Below, piece by piece: positions 35,832 through 45,099 of a DNA stretch of 64,000 bases; position 1 is the stretch's first letter; each line of letters opens with the position of its first letter. The translations under genes and the position numbers were made by a program. The notes beneath the pieces are model-generated. The model saw only the letters and a program-made list of their open reading frames with translations. It was not told the DNA's origin and did not search any database. The DNA is taken from assembly GCF_964036595.1 (NCBI RefSeq), contig NZ_OZ038523.1, positions 3,106,501-3,170,500 on the forward strand. The letters run 5' to 3'. The DNA is from Tenacibaculum sp. 190524A05c (GTDB lineage: Bacteria; Bacteroidota; Bacteroidia; Flavobacteriales; Flavobacteriaceae).

Positions 35832-36571
35832 TGTTATCCGTTGATTACATATATGTTTTTTTATTAGTACTTCCAGTAATAGCTTTCTTGTATTCAAGTG
35901 TTGGACATGGCGGAGCAAGTGGTTATCTGGCATTGATGGCATTGTTTTCATTTCCTCCTGAAACCATGAAGCCAACAGCATTACTGCTGAATTTATTCGT
36001 AGCAGGAATTTCGTTTTACTATTATTTTAAAGAAGGTTTTTTTAATAAAAAACTCTTTTTATCCTGTGCGGTTTCTTCAATTCCTTTAGCCTTTTTAGGT
36101 GGAACACTAGAAATAAATGCCTCATTATATAAGAAGATTTTGGCCGTTTTATTAGTCTTTGCAATTCTTAAAATGTTGAATGTTTTTGGAAAAGAAAAAG
36201 ATCAAATTAAGGAGTTGAAAATTTGGCAAGGAGTAATTATTGGTGGTGTGATAGGTTTCTTTTCGGGTTTAATAGGAATAGGTGGAGGAATTATATTAAC
36301 TCCAATTATTTTGTTGATGAATTGGGGTAGAATGAAAGAAGCTGCTGCAGTATCTGCTTTATTTATTTGGGTAAATTCTGCGTCTGGATTATTAGGTCAA
36401 TTAAGTAGTGGAGTAATATTGGGAAAAGAATCATTCTTGTTGGTTTTTATAGCATTAATTGGAGGAGCGTTAGGTGGATATTATGGAAGTAGAAAGCTAA
36501 ACAATACAATGTTAAGATATGTGTTGGCTTTTGTATTGTTTATTGCTTGTTTAAAATTAGTTTTAACCTAA
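35831..36571 (+). CDS. TauE/SafE-family membrane permease
   Basis: About 246 residues with eight membrane helices and the TauE/SafE signatures SSVGHGGASGYLALMAL and GLIGIGGGIILTPIILLMNWG. The family moves sulfite, sulfonates and other organic or inorganic anions. A frame opens at 35783, but the ATG at 35831 has an AAGGAG ribosome site five bases before it and overlaps the modE stop by one base, so it is the start. Inside a molybdenum cofactor operon with no modABC in view, molybdate or a sulfur oxyanion are plausible substrates. Confidence 0.85.
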   Translation: MLSVDYIYVFLLVLPVIAFLYSSVGHGGASGYLALMALFSFPPETMKPTALLLNLFVAGISFYYYFKEGFFNKKLFLSCAVSSIPLAFLGGTLEINASLYKKILAVLLVFAILKMLNVFGKEKDQIKELKIWQGVIIGGVIGFFSGLIGIGGGIILTPIILLMNWGRMKEAAAVSALFIWVNSASGLLGQLSSGVILGKESFLLVFIALIGGALGGYYGSRKLNNTMLRYVLAFVLFIACLKLVLT

Positions 36572-37156
36572 ATGATAGCTCAAAAAAACATAACAGGAAT
36601 TATTCTAGCGGGAGGTAAAAGTTCTCGAATGGGAAGCGACAAAGGATTAATGCATTATGAAGGTAAGTCTTTTGTTGAATATAGTATTGAGGCGCTAAAA
36701 CCAATAGTTTCAAAAATTATTATTGTTTCGAATAATAATGAGTATGATCAATTTGGTTATTCAAGAATAGAAGATACGGTTGAAGAGTTTGGTCCTGTAG
36801 CTGGAATTTATAGTGGATTAGAAAGTTCTCTTACAACGTACAATTTAATTTTAAGTTGTGATATTCCGCTTATAAGAACAGAGATTTTGGAAAGTTTAGT
36901 GCAGAATGCTAAACTAGAAGAAGAAGTTGTTCTTTTGAAAAGTCAAGGAAGATTAATGCCGCTCATAGCATTATATAATAAAGATTGTCGTAAAAAGTTT
37001 AAAAGAGCAATTGAACAGAAAGAACATAAGTTGATGAATGTGCTGTCAGAATGTTCGATTAAAATTATTGAACTTCAAGATGAAGTTTCGATGTATACAA
37101 CAAACGTAAATACAAAGCATCAGTTAAAAGAGATAGAAAATGGAAGTTACTGTTAA
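36572..37156 (+). CDS. mobA: Molybdenum cofactor guanylyltransferase
   Basis: The 194-residue protein attaches GMP to Mo-molybdopterin to give the MGD cofactor used by nitrate reductase. The nucleotide-binding start GIILAGGKSSRMGSDKGLM is diagnostic, with EFGPVAGIYSGLES and LILSCDIPLI following. It starts immediately after the permease gene and overlaps moaD by 17 bases. Confidence 0.94.
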   Translation: MIAQKNITGIILAGGKSSRMGSDKGLMHYEGKSFVEYSIEALKPIVSKIIIVSNNNEYDQFGYSRIEDTVEEFGPVAGIYSGLESSLTTYNLILSCDIPLIRTEILESLVQNAKLEEEVVLLKSQGRLMPLIALYNKDCRKKFKRAIEQKEHKLMNVLSECSIKIIELQDEVSMYTTNVNTKHQLKEIENGSYC

Positions 37157-37373
37157 ATATTTTGGGCAAATAGCTGAGATAACACAAAAAAAGGAAGAAA
37201 CTTTTTTGTATTCGGAAGGTTTGATTTCTGAATTTGTTGAGGAAGTTTATGAGAAATATCCAGGTTTGAGATCAGTAAATTTTAAAATAGCCCAAGCACA
37301 ACAATTGATTTCAACTGAGGAAAAAATAACTGGTGAAGAATTAGCCTTGTTGCCACCATTTGCCGGAGGTTAA
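37140..37373 (+). CDS. moaD: Molybdopterin synthase sulfur-carrier subunit
   Basis: The 77-residue beta-grasp protein ends in the required double glycine (PPFAGG), which is adenylated and thiocarboxylated before sulfur transfer to precursor Z. It overlaps the end of mobA. The activating enzyme (MoeB type) is not encoded in the window. Confidence 0.92.
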   Translation: MEVTVKYFGQIAEITQKKEETFLYSEGLISEFVEEVYEKYPGLRSVNFKIAQAQQLISTEEKITGEELALLPPFAGG

Positions 37374-37442
37374 GATTAACATGTAAAGAAGTAAAAATTC
37401 ATTAGAGATGTTAAAATCAAAGACTCGTGAATATAGATAGTA

Positions 37443-37471
37443 ACGTCAACCTGAAATAAATTCGGAATGAC
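37443..37471. repeat. Degenerate dispersed hairpin between moaD and moaE
   Basis: CGTCAACCTGAAATAAATTCGGAATGACA is an imperfect inverted repeat (GTCA ... TGAC arms, CTGAA/TTCGG inner arm) of the kind scattered through flavobacterial genomes. It fills the only sizeable gap (144 bases) in the cofactor operon. Confidence 0.55.
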
Positions 37472-37517
37472 ATCGAAATCGTCTTTATGACTTAAAATAA
37501 GGTTAAAGAAAAATAAA

Positions 37518-37961
37518 ATGAAGAATATAAAACATAAAAACGTATTTGTAGAAGGAGCAATTTCTTCTCAGTTTATCGCAGATTCAATTCAAAAGCATCA
37601 GAGCAAAACTAGTATTGGAGCTCATAATATTTTTCTTGGACAGGTAAGAGCTGATGAGATTGATGGGAAAACAGTAACAGGGATAGATTATTCTGCTTAC
37701 GAAGAGATGGCGAATGCTAAATTTCATGAGATTAGAGAAGCTACTTTTGCTAAGTTTAATCTTACATGTATGCATATTTATCATAGTAAAGGATTGGTGA
37801 AAACTAGTGAAATTTGCTTGTTTGTTTTTGTGTCGAGCCCAAGGAGAAGAGTGGTTTTTGAAGCTTTAGAATTTGTAGTAGAAGCAATAAAAGCAGACGT
37901 TCCAATTTTTGGACAAGAAATATTTGAAGATCAAACTCATCAATGGAAAGTAAACTCATAG
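37518..37961 (+). CDS. moaE: Molybdopterin synthase catalytic subunit
   Basis: The 147-residue protein pairs with MoaD to convert precursor Z to molybdopterin. Typical stretches are GAHNIFLGQVRADEIDGKTVTGIDYSAYEEMA, MHIYHSKGLVKTSEI and FVFVSSPRRRVVFEALEFVVEAIKADVPIFGQE. It is complete and lies four bases before moaCB. Confidence 0.94.
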   Translation: MKNIKHKNVFVEGAISSQFIADSIQKHQSKTSIGAHNIFLGQVRADEIDGKTVTGIDYSAYEEMANAKFHEIREATFAKFNLTCMHIYHSKGLVKTSEICLFVFVSSPRRRVVFEALEFVVEAIKADVPIFGQEIFEDQTHQWKVNS

Positions 37962-37965
37962 CAAA

Positions 37966-38877
37966 ATGGTAGATATTACACATAAAATAAGCACACTCAG
38001 AGTTGCTTCTGCACAAGCAATTGTTAAGGTTAGTAAACAAGAAACTATCGATGCGCTTGAGAACAATACAGTACCTAAAGGAAATGTATTCGAGATCGCA
38101 AAAGCAGCAGGACTTTTAGCGGTAAAAAATACGTTTAACGTTATTCCAGATTGCCATCCATTACCAGTGGAATTCACTGGTGTAAGTTATACTATTGATG
38201 GTTTGTCTGTTAAAATAGAAATGACGGTTAAAACAATTTATAAAACAGGTGTAGAGGTAGAAGCTATGCATGGTGCGAGTGTGATAGCGTTAACAATGTA
38301 TGATATGTTAAAACCTATTGATAAGCAAGTTGAAATAGGAACAATAAAACTACTAGAAAAGAGTGGAGGAAAGAGTAGTTATAGGAAAAAACATAGATCT
38401 CAATTAACGGCAAGTGTCATTGTTTGTTCTGATTCAATTTCTGAAGGTAAAAAAGAAGATAAAGCAGGAAAGGCTATTATTAAAAAGCTTGAAGAAAGTG
38501 ATGTGAGTATTGCTAATTATGATATCATACCAGATGAAATAGAAGTAATAAGAGAGAAAGCAGTTAAATATGCTTCAGAGAATAATTTGGTAATTTTTAC
38601 TGGAGGAACGGGATTGTCATACCGAGATGTAACACCAGAAGCTTTAATTCCAATTTTAGAACGAAGAATTCCTGGTGTAGAAGAAGCAATTCGAGATTAC
38701 GGACAAGAACGAATGCCGTATGCAATGCTTTCAAGAAGTGTAGCTGGAACTATTGGAGATGCTTTAGTGTTGGCTTTACCAGGTTCTACAAATGGTGCTA
38801 AGGAATCAATGGATGCGGTTTTTCCATATTTATTACATGTTTTTAAAATTTTAAAAGGAGGTAATCACGATTCATGA
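37966..38877 (+). CDS. moaCB: Fused MoaC-MoaB molybdenum cofactor biosynthesis protein
   Basis: The 303 residues hold two enzymes. Residues about 1-142 are MoaC (cyclic pyranopterin monophosphate synthase: MVDITHKISTLRVASAQAIV, PDCHPLPVEF, EVEAMHGASVIALTMYDMLKP). Residues about 150-303 are the MoaB/MogA adenylyltransferase fold (VIVCSDSISEGKKEDKAG, IFTGGTGLSYRDVTPE, ALPGSTNGAKESMD). The fusion is common in Bacteroidetes and explains the lack of a separate mogA. It overlaps moaA by four bases. Confidence 0.93.
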   Translation: MVDITHKISTLRVASAQAIVKVSKQETIDALENNTVPKGNVFEIAKAAGLLAVKNTFNVIPDCHPLPVEFTGVSYTIDGLSVKIEMTVKTIYKTGVEVEAMHGASVIALTMYDMLKPIDKQVEIGTIKLLEKSGGKSSYRKKHRSQLTASVIVCSDSISEGKKEDKAGKAIIKKLEESDVSIANYDIIPDEIEVIREKAVKYASENNLVIFTGGTGLSYRDVTPEALIPILERRIPGVEEAIRDYGQERMPYAMLSRSVAGTIGDALVLALPGSTNGAKESMDAVFPYLLHVFKILKGGNHDS

Positions 38878-39881
38878 TAGAACATAAAAACATACTTGAA
38901 GATGATTTTGGTAGAAACCATACGTATTTGCGTATTTCTTTAACCGAAAAATGTAATTTACGTTGTACATATTGTATGCCTATAAATGGTGTTCCTTTAA
39001 CACCAAAGAGTAATTTAATGACTTCAACAGAGGTCTTTGAAATTGCTAAAATATTTGCTGATTCTGGTGTGAATAAAATTCGACTTACAGGAGGAGAGCC
39101 TTTGTTAAGAAAGGACTTTCCTGAGATTGTTCAGAATCTTTCGAAACTAAATGTAAAGATTGCGCTTACGAGTAATGCTGTTTTAATTGATCGTTATATT
39201 GACGATTTAAAGCAATACGGAATAAACGATATTAATATCAGTTTAGATACGTTGGCAACAGATAAGTTTCTTCATATTGCGAAAAGAGATCAGTTTAAAA
39301 AAGTGTACGATAACCTTATTCTTTTGGTAGAAGAAGGATTTAAAGTCAAAGTTAATGTTGTGCTTATAAAAGGATTCAATGAGAATGAAATTGTTGATTT
39401 TATCAAGCTGACGAAAGATTTACCAATTTCTATTCGTTTTATAGAATTTATGCCATTCGATGGAAATAAATGGGAGAAAGACAAGATGATTTCTTACCAA
39501 GAAGTAATGGGATTCGTGGAACAAGGATTTGAAAAAAATGCAATAGAACGAATTGAAGACGCAAAAAATGATACTGCAAAGAACTACCAAATAAAAGGAT
39601 TTCAAGGAAGTTTTGGTGTTATAAGTTCGGTTACCAATCCTTTTTGTGATTCGTGTAATCGAATTCGTTTAACTGCAGATGGAAAATTAAAAAACTGTTT
39701 GTTCTCAAGTACAGAAACAGATTTATTAACTCAATTCCGAGAAGGGAAATCTATAACACCTATCATTCAAAAAGTAATACGACAGAAGCATAAAATGAGA
39801 GGTGGAATGGATTCTATTGAGAAACTGGAAAATCCAGATCTACATCAACAAAATAGAAGTATGATAACCATTGGAGGTTAA
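38874..39881 (+). CDS. moaA: GTP 3',8-cyclase
   Basis: This 335-residue radical SAM enzyme makes the first intermediate of molybdopterin synthesis. The N-terminal cluster is CNLRCTYC (C-x3-C-x2-C, about 23-30), and the C-terminal cluster is formed by FCDSCNRIRLTADGKLKNC. The chain ends in the functional Gly-Gly (MITIGG). It is the last gene of the operon and is followed by a hairpin terminator. Confidence 0.96.
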   Translation: MIEHKNILEDDFGRNHTYLRISLTEKCNLRCTYCMPINGVPLTPKSNLMTSTEVFEIAKIFADSGVNKIRLTGGEPLLRKDFPEIVQNLSKLNVKIALTSNAVLIDRYIDDLKQYGINDINISLDTLATDKFLHIAKRDQFKKVYDNLILLVEEGFKVKVNVVLIKGFNENEIVDFIKLTKDLPISIRFIEFMPFDGNKWEKDKMISYQEVMGFVEQGFEKNAIERIEDAKNDTAKNYQIKGFQGSFGVISSVTNPFCDSCNRIRLTADGKLKNCLFSSTETDLLTQFREGKSITPIIQKVIRQKHKMRGGMDSIEKLENPDLHQQNRSMITIGG

Positions 39882-39911
39882 AGCTTACTGTCACTTCACC
39901 ATGAAGCAAAA

Positions 39912-39948
39912 AAAAATCAACTTAACTAACGTTTAAATTGATTTTTCT
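39912..39948 (+). terminator. Terminator of the molybdenum cofactor operon
   Basis: The 9-bp stem AAAAATCAA with TTGATTTTT, with an inner TTAA pairing, ends in T residues. It lies 31 bases after moaA. Confidence 0.75.
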
Positions 39949-40087
39949 CTCGTGGGACTATTGTGTTAATAATACCCTAATATACATTATAACTTATAAT
40001 TAACTCGTTGTGTAACGTTAAAAGGAATGTTTACTTCGATTAACGATTCTGTTTTAAAAGTTAAATGGAACTCAGTTCTTTAAATCG

Positions 40088-41515
40088 TTACTTTACTAAA
40101 ACCTTCTTTTCATAACTACTTTTTGGAGCGCCACAAACGGAGCATTCATAGGATGATGGTAATTCTTCAAATGAAGTTCCTGGAGCAATGTTTTGTGTTA
40201 CGTCTCCATAATCTTTATGATAAATTGTCATGCATTCCGAGCATTGGTGAATCTCTTCTTCCGTAGTTTCTTTTTTGCTAGTTTTTGGAGAATTTACTTC
40301 TTGTTCGCTTCCTAATTGTTCAAAATAAAGCTTACTCAATTCCATAAGTAATCCAGGAAGTTCAACTTTATCTACATCCTGAACATGAACAATATATTCG
40401 CGAGTGTTAGGATCGAAATTTTTAGCATAAAGTAAATTGTAAGTGTCTCTTATAACGAAATCTCCAATCTGTTCAGGTTGTTTGTTCTTTTCAATGACTA
40501 TGGATGTAAAATTGTAAGAATTATGATCAAAATCTGTTATTCCAAAAGTTAAACCATAGGTACTGATATCATTCTGATCGAAGTTGGTTACTAAATATTT
40601 TTTAAGATTTAAAGCTTCAATATTGTTTACAGGTAAGTGCCAGTTTAATTCCAACATAGAGTGTCTTACATTAATACCAAATCTACCCAATAACTTTTCC
40701 CAAACTAATTTAGATTCAACTGGAATTCCTTTCACAATAAACGATTTCCAAGGTGTGATAGAAATTTTTCCAATTTTGTTTTCAAAACATAAATCACACA
40801 TTTCTTTTAGAAAAGTTGTGTCGTATAAATTATTTCTCCAATATAATCCAAGCCAATATTTATCTTCTATTCTATTCATCCCTTCATAGTAAGGAAATGG
40901 ATGAAACGGAACTTCTAAAGGTTTGTCTACAGTTCTATTATTTGTTTCGACAGCGTCATTTACCAGTTCAAAAACAGTATCTACATTCTCTGGCTCTTCA
41001 ATTAAAACATCTTCTATGGCTTGAGCAACTTTATGTAAATCCCAGCTGTAAATTAAGGCTGGATAAATTTTTGTTTTTCTCCAATTCGGTAATCGTAAAT
41101 ATAAATACCAATAATCTTCATTTTCCGAAGCGATAAAGTTGATGTTTCCAGTAAATAAAGGAACTAATCTTTGCTTAGGATCAGTGATGTTAATTCGTAA
41201 AGTCGGTTTGTATTTAAATTGTTCAATTACATACAAATATCTAGCACTAGTTAGCCAAGAGGTATTCGTGAAAATATCAGAAGAAACGTAGGAAGAAGCA
41301 ATGTTGTGAATTACATCTTCATCAGGAAAAACAAATTGAAGGGTTTTCAGTTCTTCCAAATCCTTCTTTTCAATGTCTTTTGGAAATATGATGTCTTGTC
41401 TGGAACCAAAAGAAATACTATTCATTCCTAAAGACTCCGCAGTTTCGCAAATATGTTTTAATTCCCCTGGAGATAAAACTCCTCCGTTAATTAGAATTCT
41501 ATTTAGTTTTTTCAT
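40088..41515 (-). CDS. Rubredoxin-tailed ferredoxin-like protein of nitrate assimilation
   Basis: The 475 residues have a sulfite/nitrite-reductase-like half-domain layout (RILINGGVLSPGELKHICETAESLG at the start; repeated ferredoxin-like segments), but the C-x5-C and C-x3-C ligands of the siroheme-cluster centre are missing. A rubredoxin domain from about residue 425 carries CSECMTIY and CSVCGAP, the four iron-binding cysteines. The start overlaps the end of the nitrate reductase gene by four bases. It is best read as an electron-transfer partner of nitrate reductase, with a dead reductase-like body. Confidence 0.8.
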   Translation of the reverse strand: MKKLNRILINGGVLSPGELKHICETAESLGMNSISFGSRQDIIFPKDIEKKDLEELKTLQFVFPDEDVIHNIASSYVSSDIFTNTSWLTSARYLYVIEQFKYKPTLRINITDPKQRLVPLFTGNINFIASENEDYWYLYLRLPNWRKTKIYPALIYSWDLHKVAQAIEDVLIEEPENVDTVFELVNDAVETNNRTVDKPLEVPFHPFPYYEGMNRIEDKYWLGLYWRNNLYDTTFLKEMCDLCFENKIGKISITPWKSFIVKGIPVESKLVWEKLLGRFGINVRHSMLELNWHLPVNNIEALNLKKYLVTNFDQNDISTYGLTFGITDFDHNSYNFTSIVIEKNKQPEQIGDFVIRDTYNLLYAKNFDPNTREYIVHVQDVDKVELPGLLMELSKLYFEQLGSEQEVNSPKTSKKETTEEEIHQCSECMTIYHKDYGDVTQNIAPGTSFEELPSSYECSVCGAPKSSYEKKVLVK

Positions 41516-44500
41516 ACTGTAGTCACTGAATTTTGAAGTATTTCTCGTACTTCAGTTTTACAACTTCCGCATCCTAATCCTGCACCTGTAGTTTTACATA
41601 ATTCTGTAAAATTGGTGCATCCTTTTGTAATGGCTTCTTCAATATTTCCTTCACCTACTTGACTACAAGAACAAACCAATTTCCCTAAAGTTGGCTCATT
41701 ATTTCCGCTTCCTCTAAGTAATGTGTCTCTTTTTTCGGCCATTTCAATTTTGCTCTCAATCATCATTTTAAATTCAGCAAATTCGCTTTTGTCTCCCATT
41801 AAAACAGCGCCAACAAGTAAGTCATCTTTAACAATACATTTCTTGTAATATCTTTTGGTCATGTCGGTAAATACAATTTCCTCATATCCATCTTCCTCAG
41901 AAATATTTATATCACCAATAGAGCAAAGGCTTAAATCATTAAACTTTAAAATGTTCATTAAAACGGATCCGTTATAGATGCTACTAATATCTCCAGCTAA
42001 ATAATTAGCCAAAATAGTAGCTTGTTCTTCTGCGGCAGAGGTGATTCCGAATAACTGATTGTTAAATTCAGCGATTTCTCCAATGGCGAAAATATCTGGA
42101 TTTGAAGTTTGTAAATACTGATTTACAATTACTCCTCTTCTGCAAGCAATACCGTTTTCTTTTGCAATTTCAATATTAGGTTTTGTTCCTATGGCATAAA
42201 CTACGGCATGAGCAGAAATTGATTTTCCACTTTTTAAATTAATGTTCAATTCCCCAGTATCAGGATCATCAAAAACCGTATTCACTTCATTATCAAAATA
42301 AATTTGAATACCTCTTTCTTGAACATCTAAAGCCAATAATTTACTTGAAGTTTGATCTAATTGGCGTTCCATTAAGCGAGAAGCTCTTTGAATAATTGTA
42401 ATCTTAACATTCTTATGCTTCATGGCAGCTGCTAATTCCAATCCTAATAACCCACCACCCACAATAACTACATGTTGTTGTTCTGGTGGCAGATTAGTTG
42501 CGTCTAAATACGATTTGAATCGATCAGCATCCGTTTTGTTTCGCATGGTAAATCTTCCAGGTAAATTTAATTGTGCGTCTTTTGGAACAAATGCTCTACT
42601 TCCTGTGGCAATAATTAATTTATCGAAAGAATGAATTTGGTTGTTACTATCAACAATAGTTTTGTTGTTCGTGTTTATTTTAGAAATAGTTGTTTCTGGA
42701 TATAGATGTAAGTTTAATTCTTCTAATTCTAATCGTTTAATTTTAAGTAGTTCTTCCCAGCTTAGTTCTTCGGTAACATATTCGGGAAGTAAAACACGAT
42801 TATAGAATAAATTAACTTCTTTAGAGAATACATGAATTTCATCTTGCTCATTATGTTCTCTATAATTTTGTACAAATCTAAAAGCCGCTGCACCTGCACC
42901 AATGACTATAATTTTCTCTGCTGGCTTTTTGTATTTGGATACAGCAACATGCGTGAATTTAAAATCAGGTTCCTTAGAAATAGGATCAACAACGGTTTTG
43001 GTTAAATTGTTGGTTCGATTTAAATTACTTTGTAATTGTTTTCCCCAGTGCATTGGCAAAAACACAACACCTTTTTTTACATTATCAGTTACTTTAGCTC
43101 TTACTCGTACAACTCCATGTTCATTTCTAACTTCAGTAATATCACCATCTTTAATTTTATTGAGATAAGCATCTACGGAGTTAATTTCTAAAACTGGAGA
43201 AGAATAATGAGTTTTTAATCTAGAAACCTTACCGGTTCTTGTCATGGTATGCCATTGATCGCGAATACGACCAGTCGTAAGAATTAATGGGTAATCAAAA
43301 TTGTCTTCTAAAAGTTGTTTATAATCATCTGTGGGAAGGTTGAATTGTGCTTTTTGATTTGGTGTATAGAATTTTTTGTTTTCGAATAATCTTGGTGTTC
43401 CAGGATGTCTGTATTCAGGAACTGGCCATTGGAAAGTTCCTTCGTTCTTTAATCTATCATAATTCAGGAAAGAAACATCAATGTTTGTTCCTTTTGTCAT
43501 TGATGCATATTCATCATAAATTTCACTGGTTTCAGCATAATTAAAACTTCTGAATCCCATACGTTGAGCAAAATCACAAAGAATTTCTGCGTCTGGTTTA
43601 GCTTCTCCAGGAGCATCAATAACTTTAGGCAAATAAGAAACTCTTCTTTCTGAGTTTGTCATTGTACCTTCTTTTTCTAACCAACCTGCGGCAGGTAATA
43701 CTAAATCAGCAAATTTAACGGTGTCCGATTTGTGAGAAATGTCTTGAACCACAACAAATTTTGCATTGTTCATGGCTTTTTCAATTCTATGGGAATTTGG
43801 TAAGCTTACTAAAGGATTTGTGCAAACAATCCAAACAGCTTTCAATGTTCCATTTTCAAGAGCATCGAACATTTCTGTTGCTGTGAGTCCAGGTTTTGGA
43901 GAGATTTTTTCAACTCCCCAAAATTGAGCAACCTCTCTACGATGTTCTTCATTTAAAAGATTTTTGTGTACGGCAAGTAAATTCGCCATTCCACCAACTT
44001 CTCTTCCGCCCATTGCATTCGGTTGACCAGTTAATGAGAATGGTCCAGAACCTGGTTTGCCTACTTGCCCTGTGATTAAAGAAAGATTTAGTAAAGAAAC
44101 ATTTTTATCTGTACCAACAACACTTTGATTTAATCCCATTGCCCACATACTTATGAATCCTTTGGACATTCCTATAACACTTGCAGCTTTTTTGATTTCC
44201 TTTTCTGAAATGCCACAAATTTTAGCGGCTTGTTTTATAGAGGTTGAAAAGATTAAGTCTTTATATTTTTCATAACCATCTGTATGTTTTGAAATAAAGT
44301 CTTTGTCAATTAATCCTCTCTTGATTAAATATTGAGCAATTGCATTATAAAGAACAACATCGGTTCCAGGAAGTATTTGTAAATGTAAATCAGCAAAATT
44401 TGCAGAGTCGGTTTTTCGAGGGTCAACTACAATAATTTTTACATTCGGATTTTCTTCTTTTCGTTTTTCAATTCTTCTGAATAAAATAGGATGACACCAA

Positions 44501-45021
44501 GCAGGGTTTGCTCCTGTGATTAGAAAACAATCCGCTAGTTCAATATCTTCATAAGAAATAGGAACACTATCTTCTCCAAAAGTCTTTTTGTAACCAACAA
44601 CAGCAGAACTCATACAAAGGCGAGAATTGGTATCAATATTGTTAGTTCCAAGAAATCCTTTAGTTAACTTGTTGGCAATGTAATATTCCTCAGTTAAACT
44701 TTGTCCAGAAACATAAAACCCAACACTATCTGGTCCGTGATTTTTGATAATCGATTTAAAAACACTCGCAGCTCTATCTAAGGCATCATCCCAACTTACA
44801 CGTGCTCGAGGGTGAGAACGACTCCAACGCATTTCTGGATACAAAATTCTATCAGAAGTATCATTAACAACATAGTGCAAATTCATTCCTTTAGAACAAA
44901 GCATACCTTTATTTACAGGGTGATCTTTATCTCCTTTAACTGATATTTTGTTGTTTGCGTCTTTTTTAACAATGATACCGCAACCTACTCCGCAGTAAGA
45001 ACATGTAGTTTTGAATTCCAT
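41512..45021 (-). CDS. nasA: Assimilatory nitrate reductase fused to an FAD/BFD reductase
   Basis: The 1169-residue protein combines the molybdenum enzyme and its electron donor. Residues about 1-690 are the Mo-bis-MGD nitrate reductase with an N-terminal [4Fe-4S] motif (CSYCGVGCG ... MLCSKGMN). From about 698 a NirB-like FAD/NAD(P) oxidoreductase begins (IIVIGAGAAAFRF; VVIVGGGLLGLELAAAM). The last 60 residues are a BFD-type [2Fe-2S] domain (CSCSQVGEGNIEEA ... GLGCGSCKTEV). In many bacteria these are separate NasA and NasC-like chains. The fused form should draw electrons from NAD(P)H directly. Confidence 0.95.
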   Translation of the reverse strand: MEFKTTCSYCGVGCGIIVKKDANNKISVKGDKDHPVNKGMLCSKGMNLHYVVNDTSDRILYPEMRWSRSHPRARVSWDDALDRAASVFKSIIKNHGPDSVGFYVSGQSLTEEYYIANKLTKGFLGTNNIDTNSRLCMSSAVVGYKKTFGEDSVPISYEDIELADCFLITGANPAWCHPILFRRIEKRKEENPNVKIIVVDPRKTDSANFADLHLQILPGTDVVLYNAIAQYLIKRGLIDKDFISKHTDGYEKYKDLIFSTSIKQAAKICGISEKEIKKAASVIGMSKGFISMWAMGLNQSVVGTDKNVSLLNLSLITGQVGKPGSGPFSLTGQPNAMGGREVGGMANLLAVHKNLLNEEHRREVAQFWGVEKISPKPGLTATEMFDALENGTLKAVWIVCTNPLVSLPNSHRIEKAMNNAKFVVVQDISHKSDTVKFADLVLPAAGWLEKEGTMTNSERRVSYLPKVIDAPGEAKPDAEILCDFAQRMGFRSFNYAETSEIYDEYASMTKGTNIDVSFLNYDRLKNEGTFQWPVPEYRHPGTPRLFENKKFYTPNQKAQFNLPTDDYKQLLEDNFDYPLILTTGRIRDQWHTMTRTGKVSRLKTHYSSPVLEINSVDAYLNKIKDGDITEVRNEHGVVRVRAKVTDNVKKGVVFLPMHWGKQLQSNLNRTNNLTKTVVDPISKEPDFKFTHVAVSKYKKPAEKIIVIGAGAAAFRFVQNYREHNEQDEIHVFSKEVNLFYNRVLLPEYVTEELSWEELLKIKRLELEELNLHLYPETTISKINTNNKTIVDSNNQIHSFDKLIIATGSRAFVPKDAQLNLPGRFTMRNKTDADRFKSYLDATNLPPEQQHVVIVGGGLLGLELAAAMKHKNVKITIIQRASRLMERQLDQTSSKLLALDVQERGIQIYFDNEVNTVFDDPDTGELNINLKSGKSISAHAVVYAIGTKPNIEIAKENGIACRRGVIVNQYLQTSNPDIFAIGEIAEFNNQLFGITSAAEEQATILANYLAGDISSIYNGSVLMNILKFNDLSLCSIGDINISEEDGYEEIVFTDMTKRYYKKCIVKDDLLVGAVLMGDKSEFAEFKMMIESKIEMAEKRDTLLRGSGNNEPTLGKLVCSCSQVGEGNIEEAITKGCTNFTELCKTTGAGLGCGSCKTEVREILQNSVTTV

Positions 45022-45039
45022 AATTATTTGCTGTCTTCA

Positions 45040-45099
45040 CAAATCTAAGTATTTATACTTAATTTTAAGAATATTGAGTAAGTATTTAGAGATAAATAC
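45040..45099 (-). promoter_or_regulatory. nas promoter with the nitrate-block palindrome
   Basis: Read toward nas: AAGTATAAATACTT (45060 to 45047) sharing its last T with a perfect -7 element TAGATTTG (45047 to 45040), 25 bases from the start codon, so the leader is very short. A second inverted repeat, GTATTTA-gaga-TAAATAC, lies upstream at 45082-45099. The rest of the 357-base gap to 45379 shows no further structure I can name. Confidence 0.6.
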
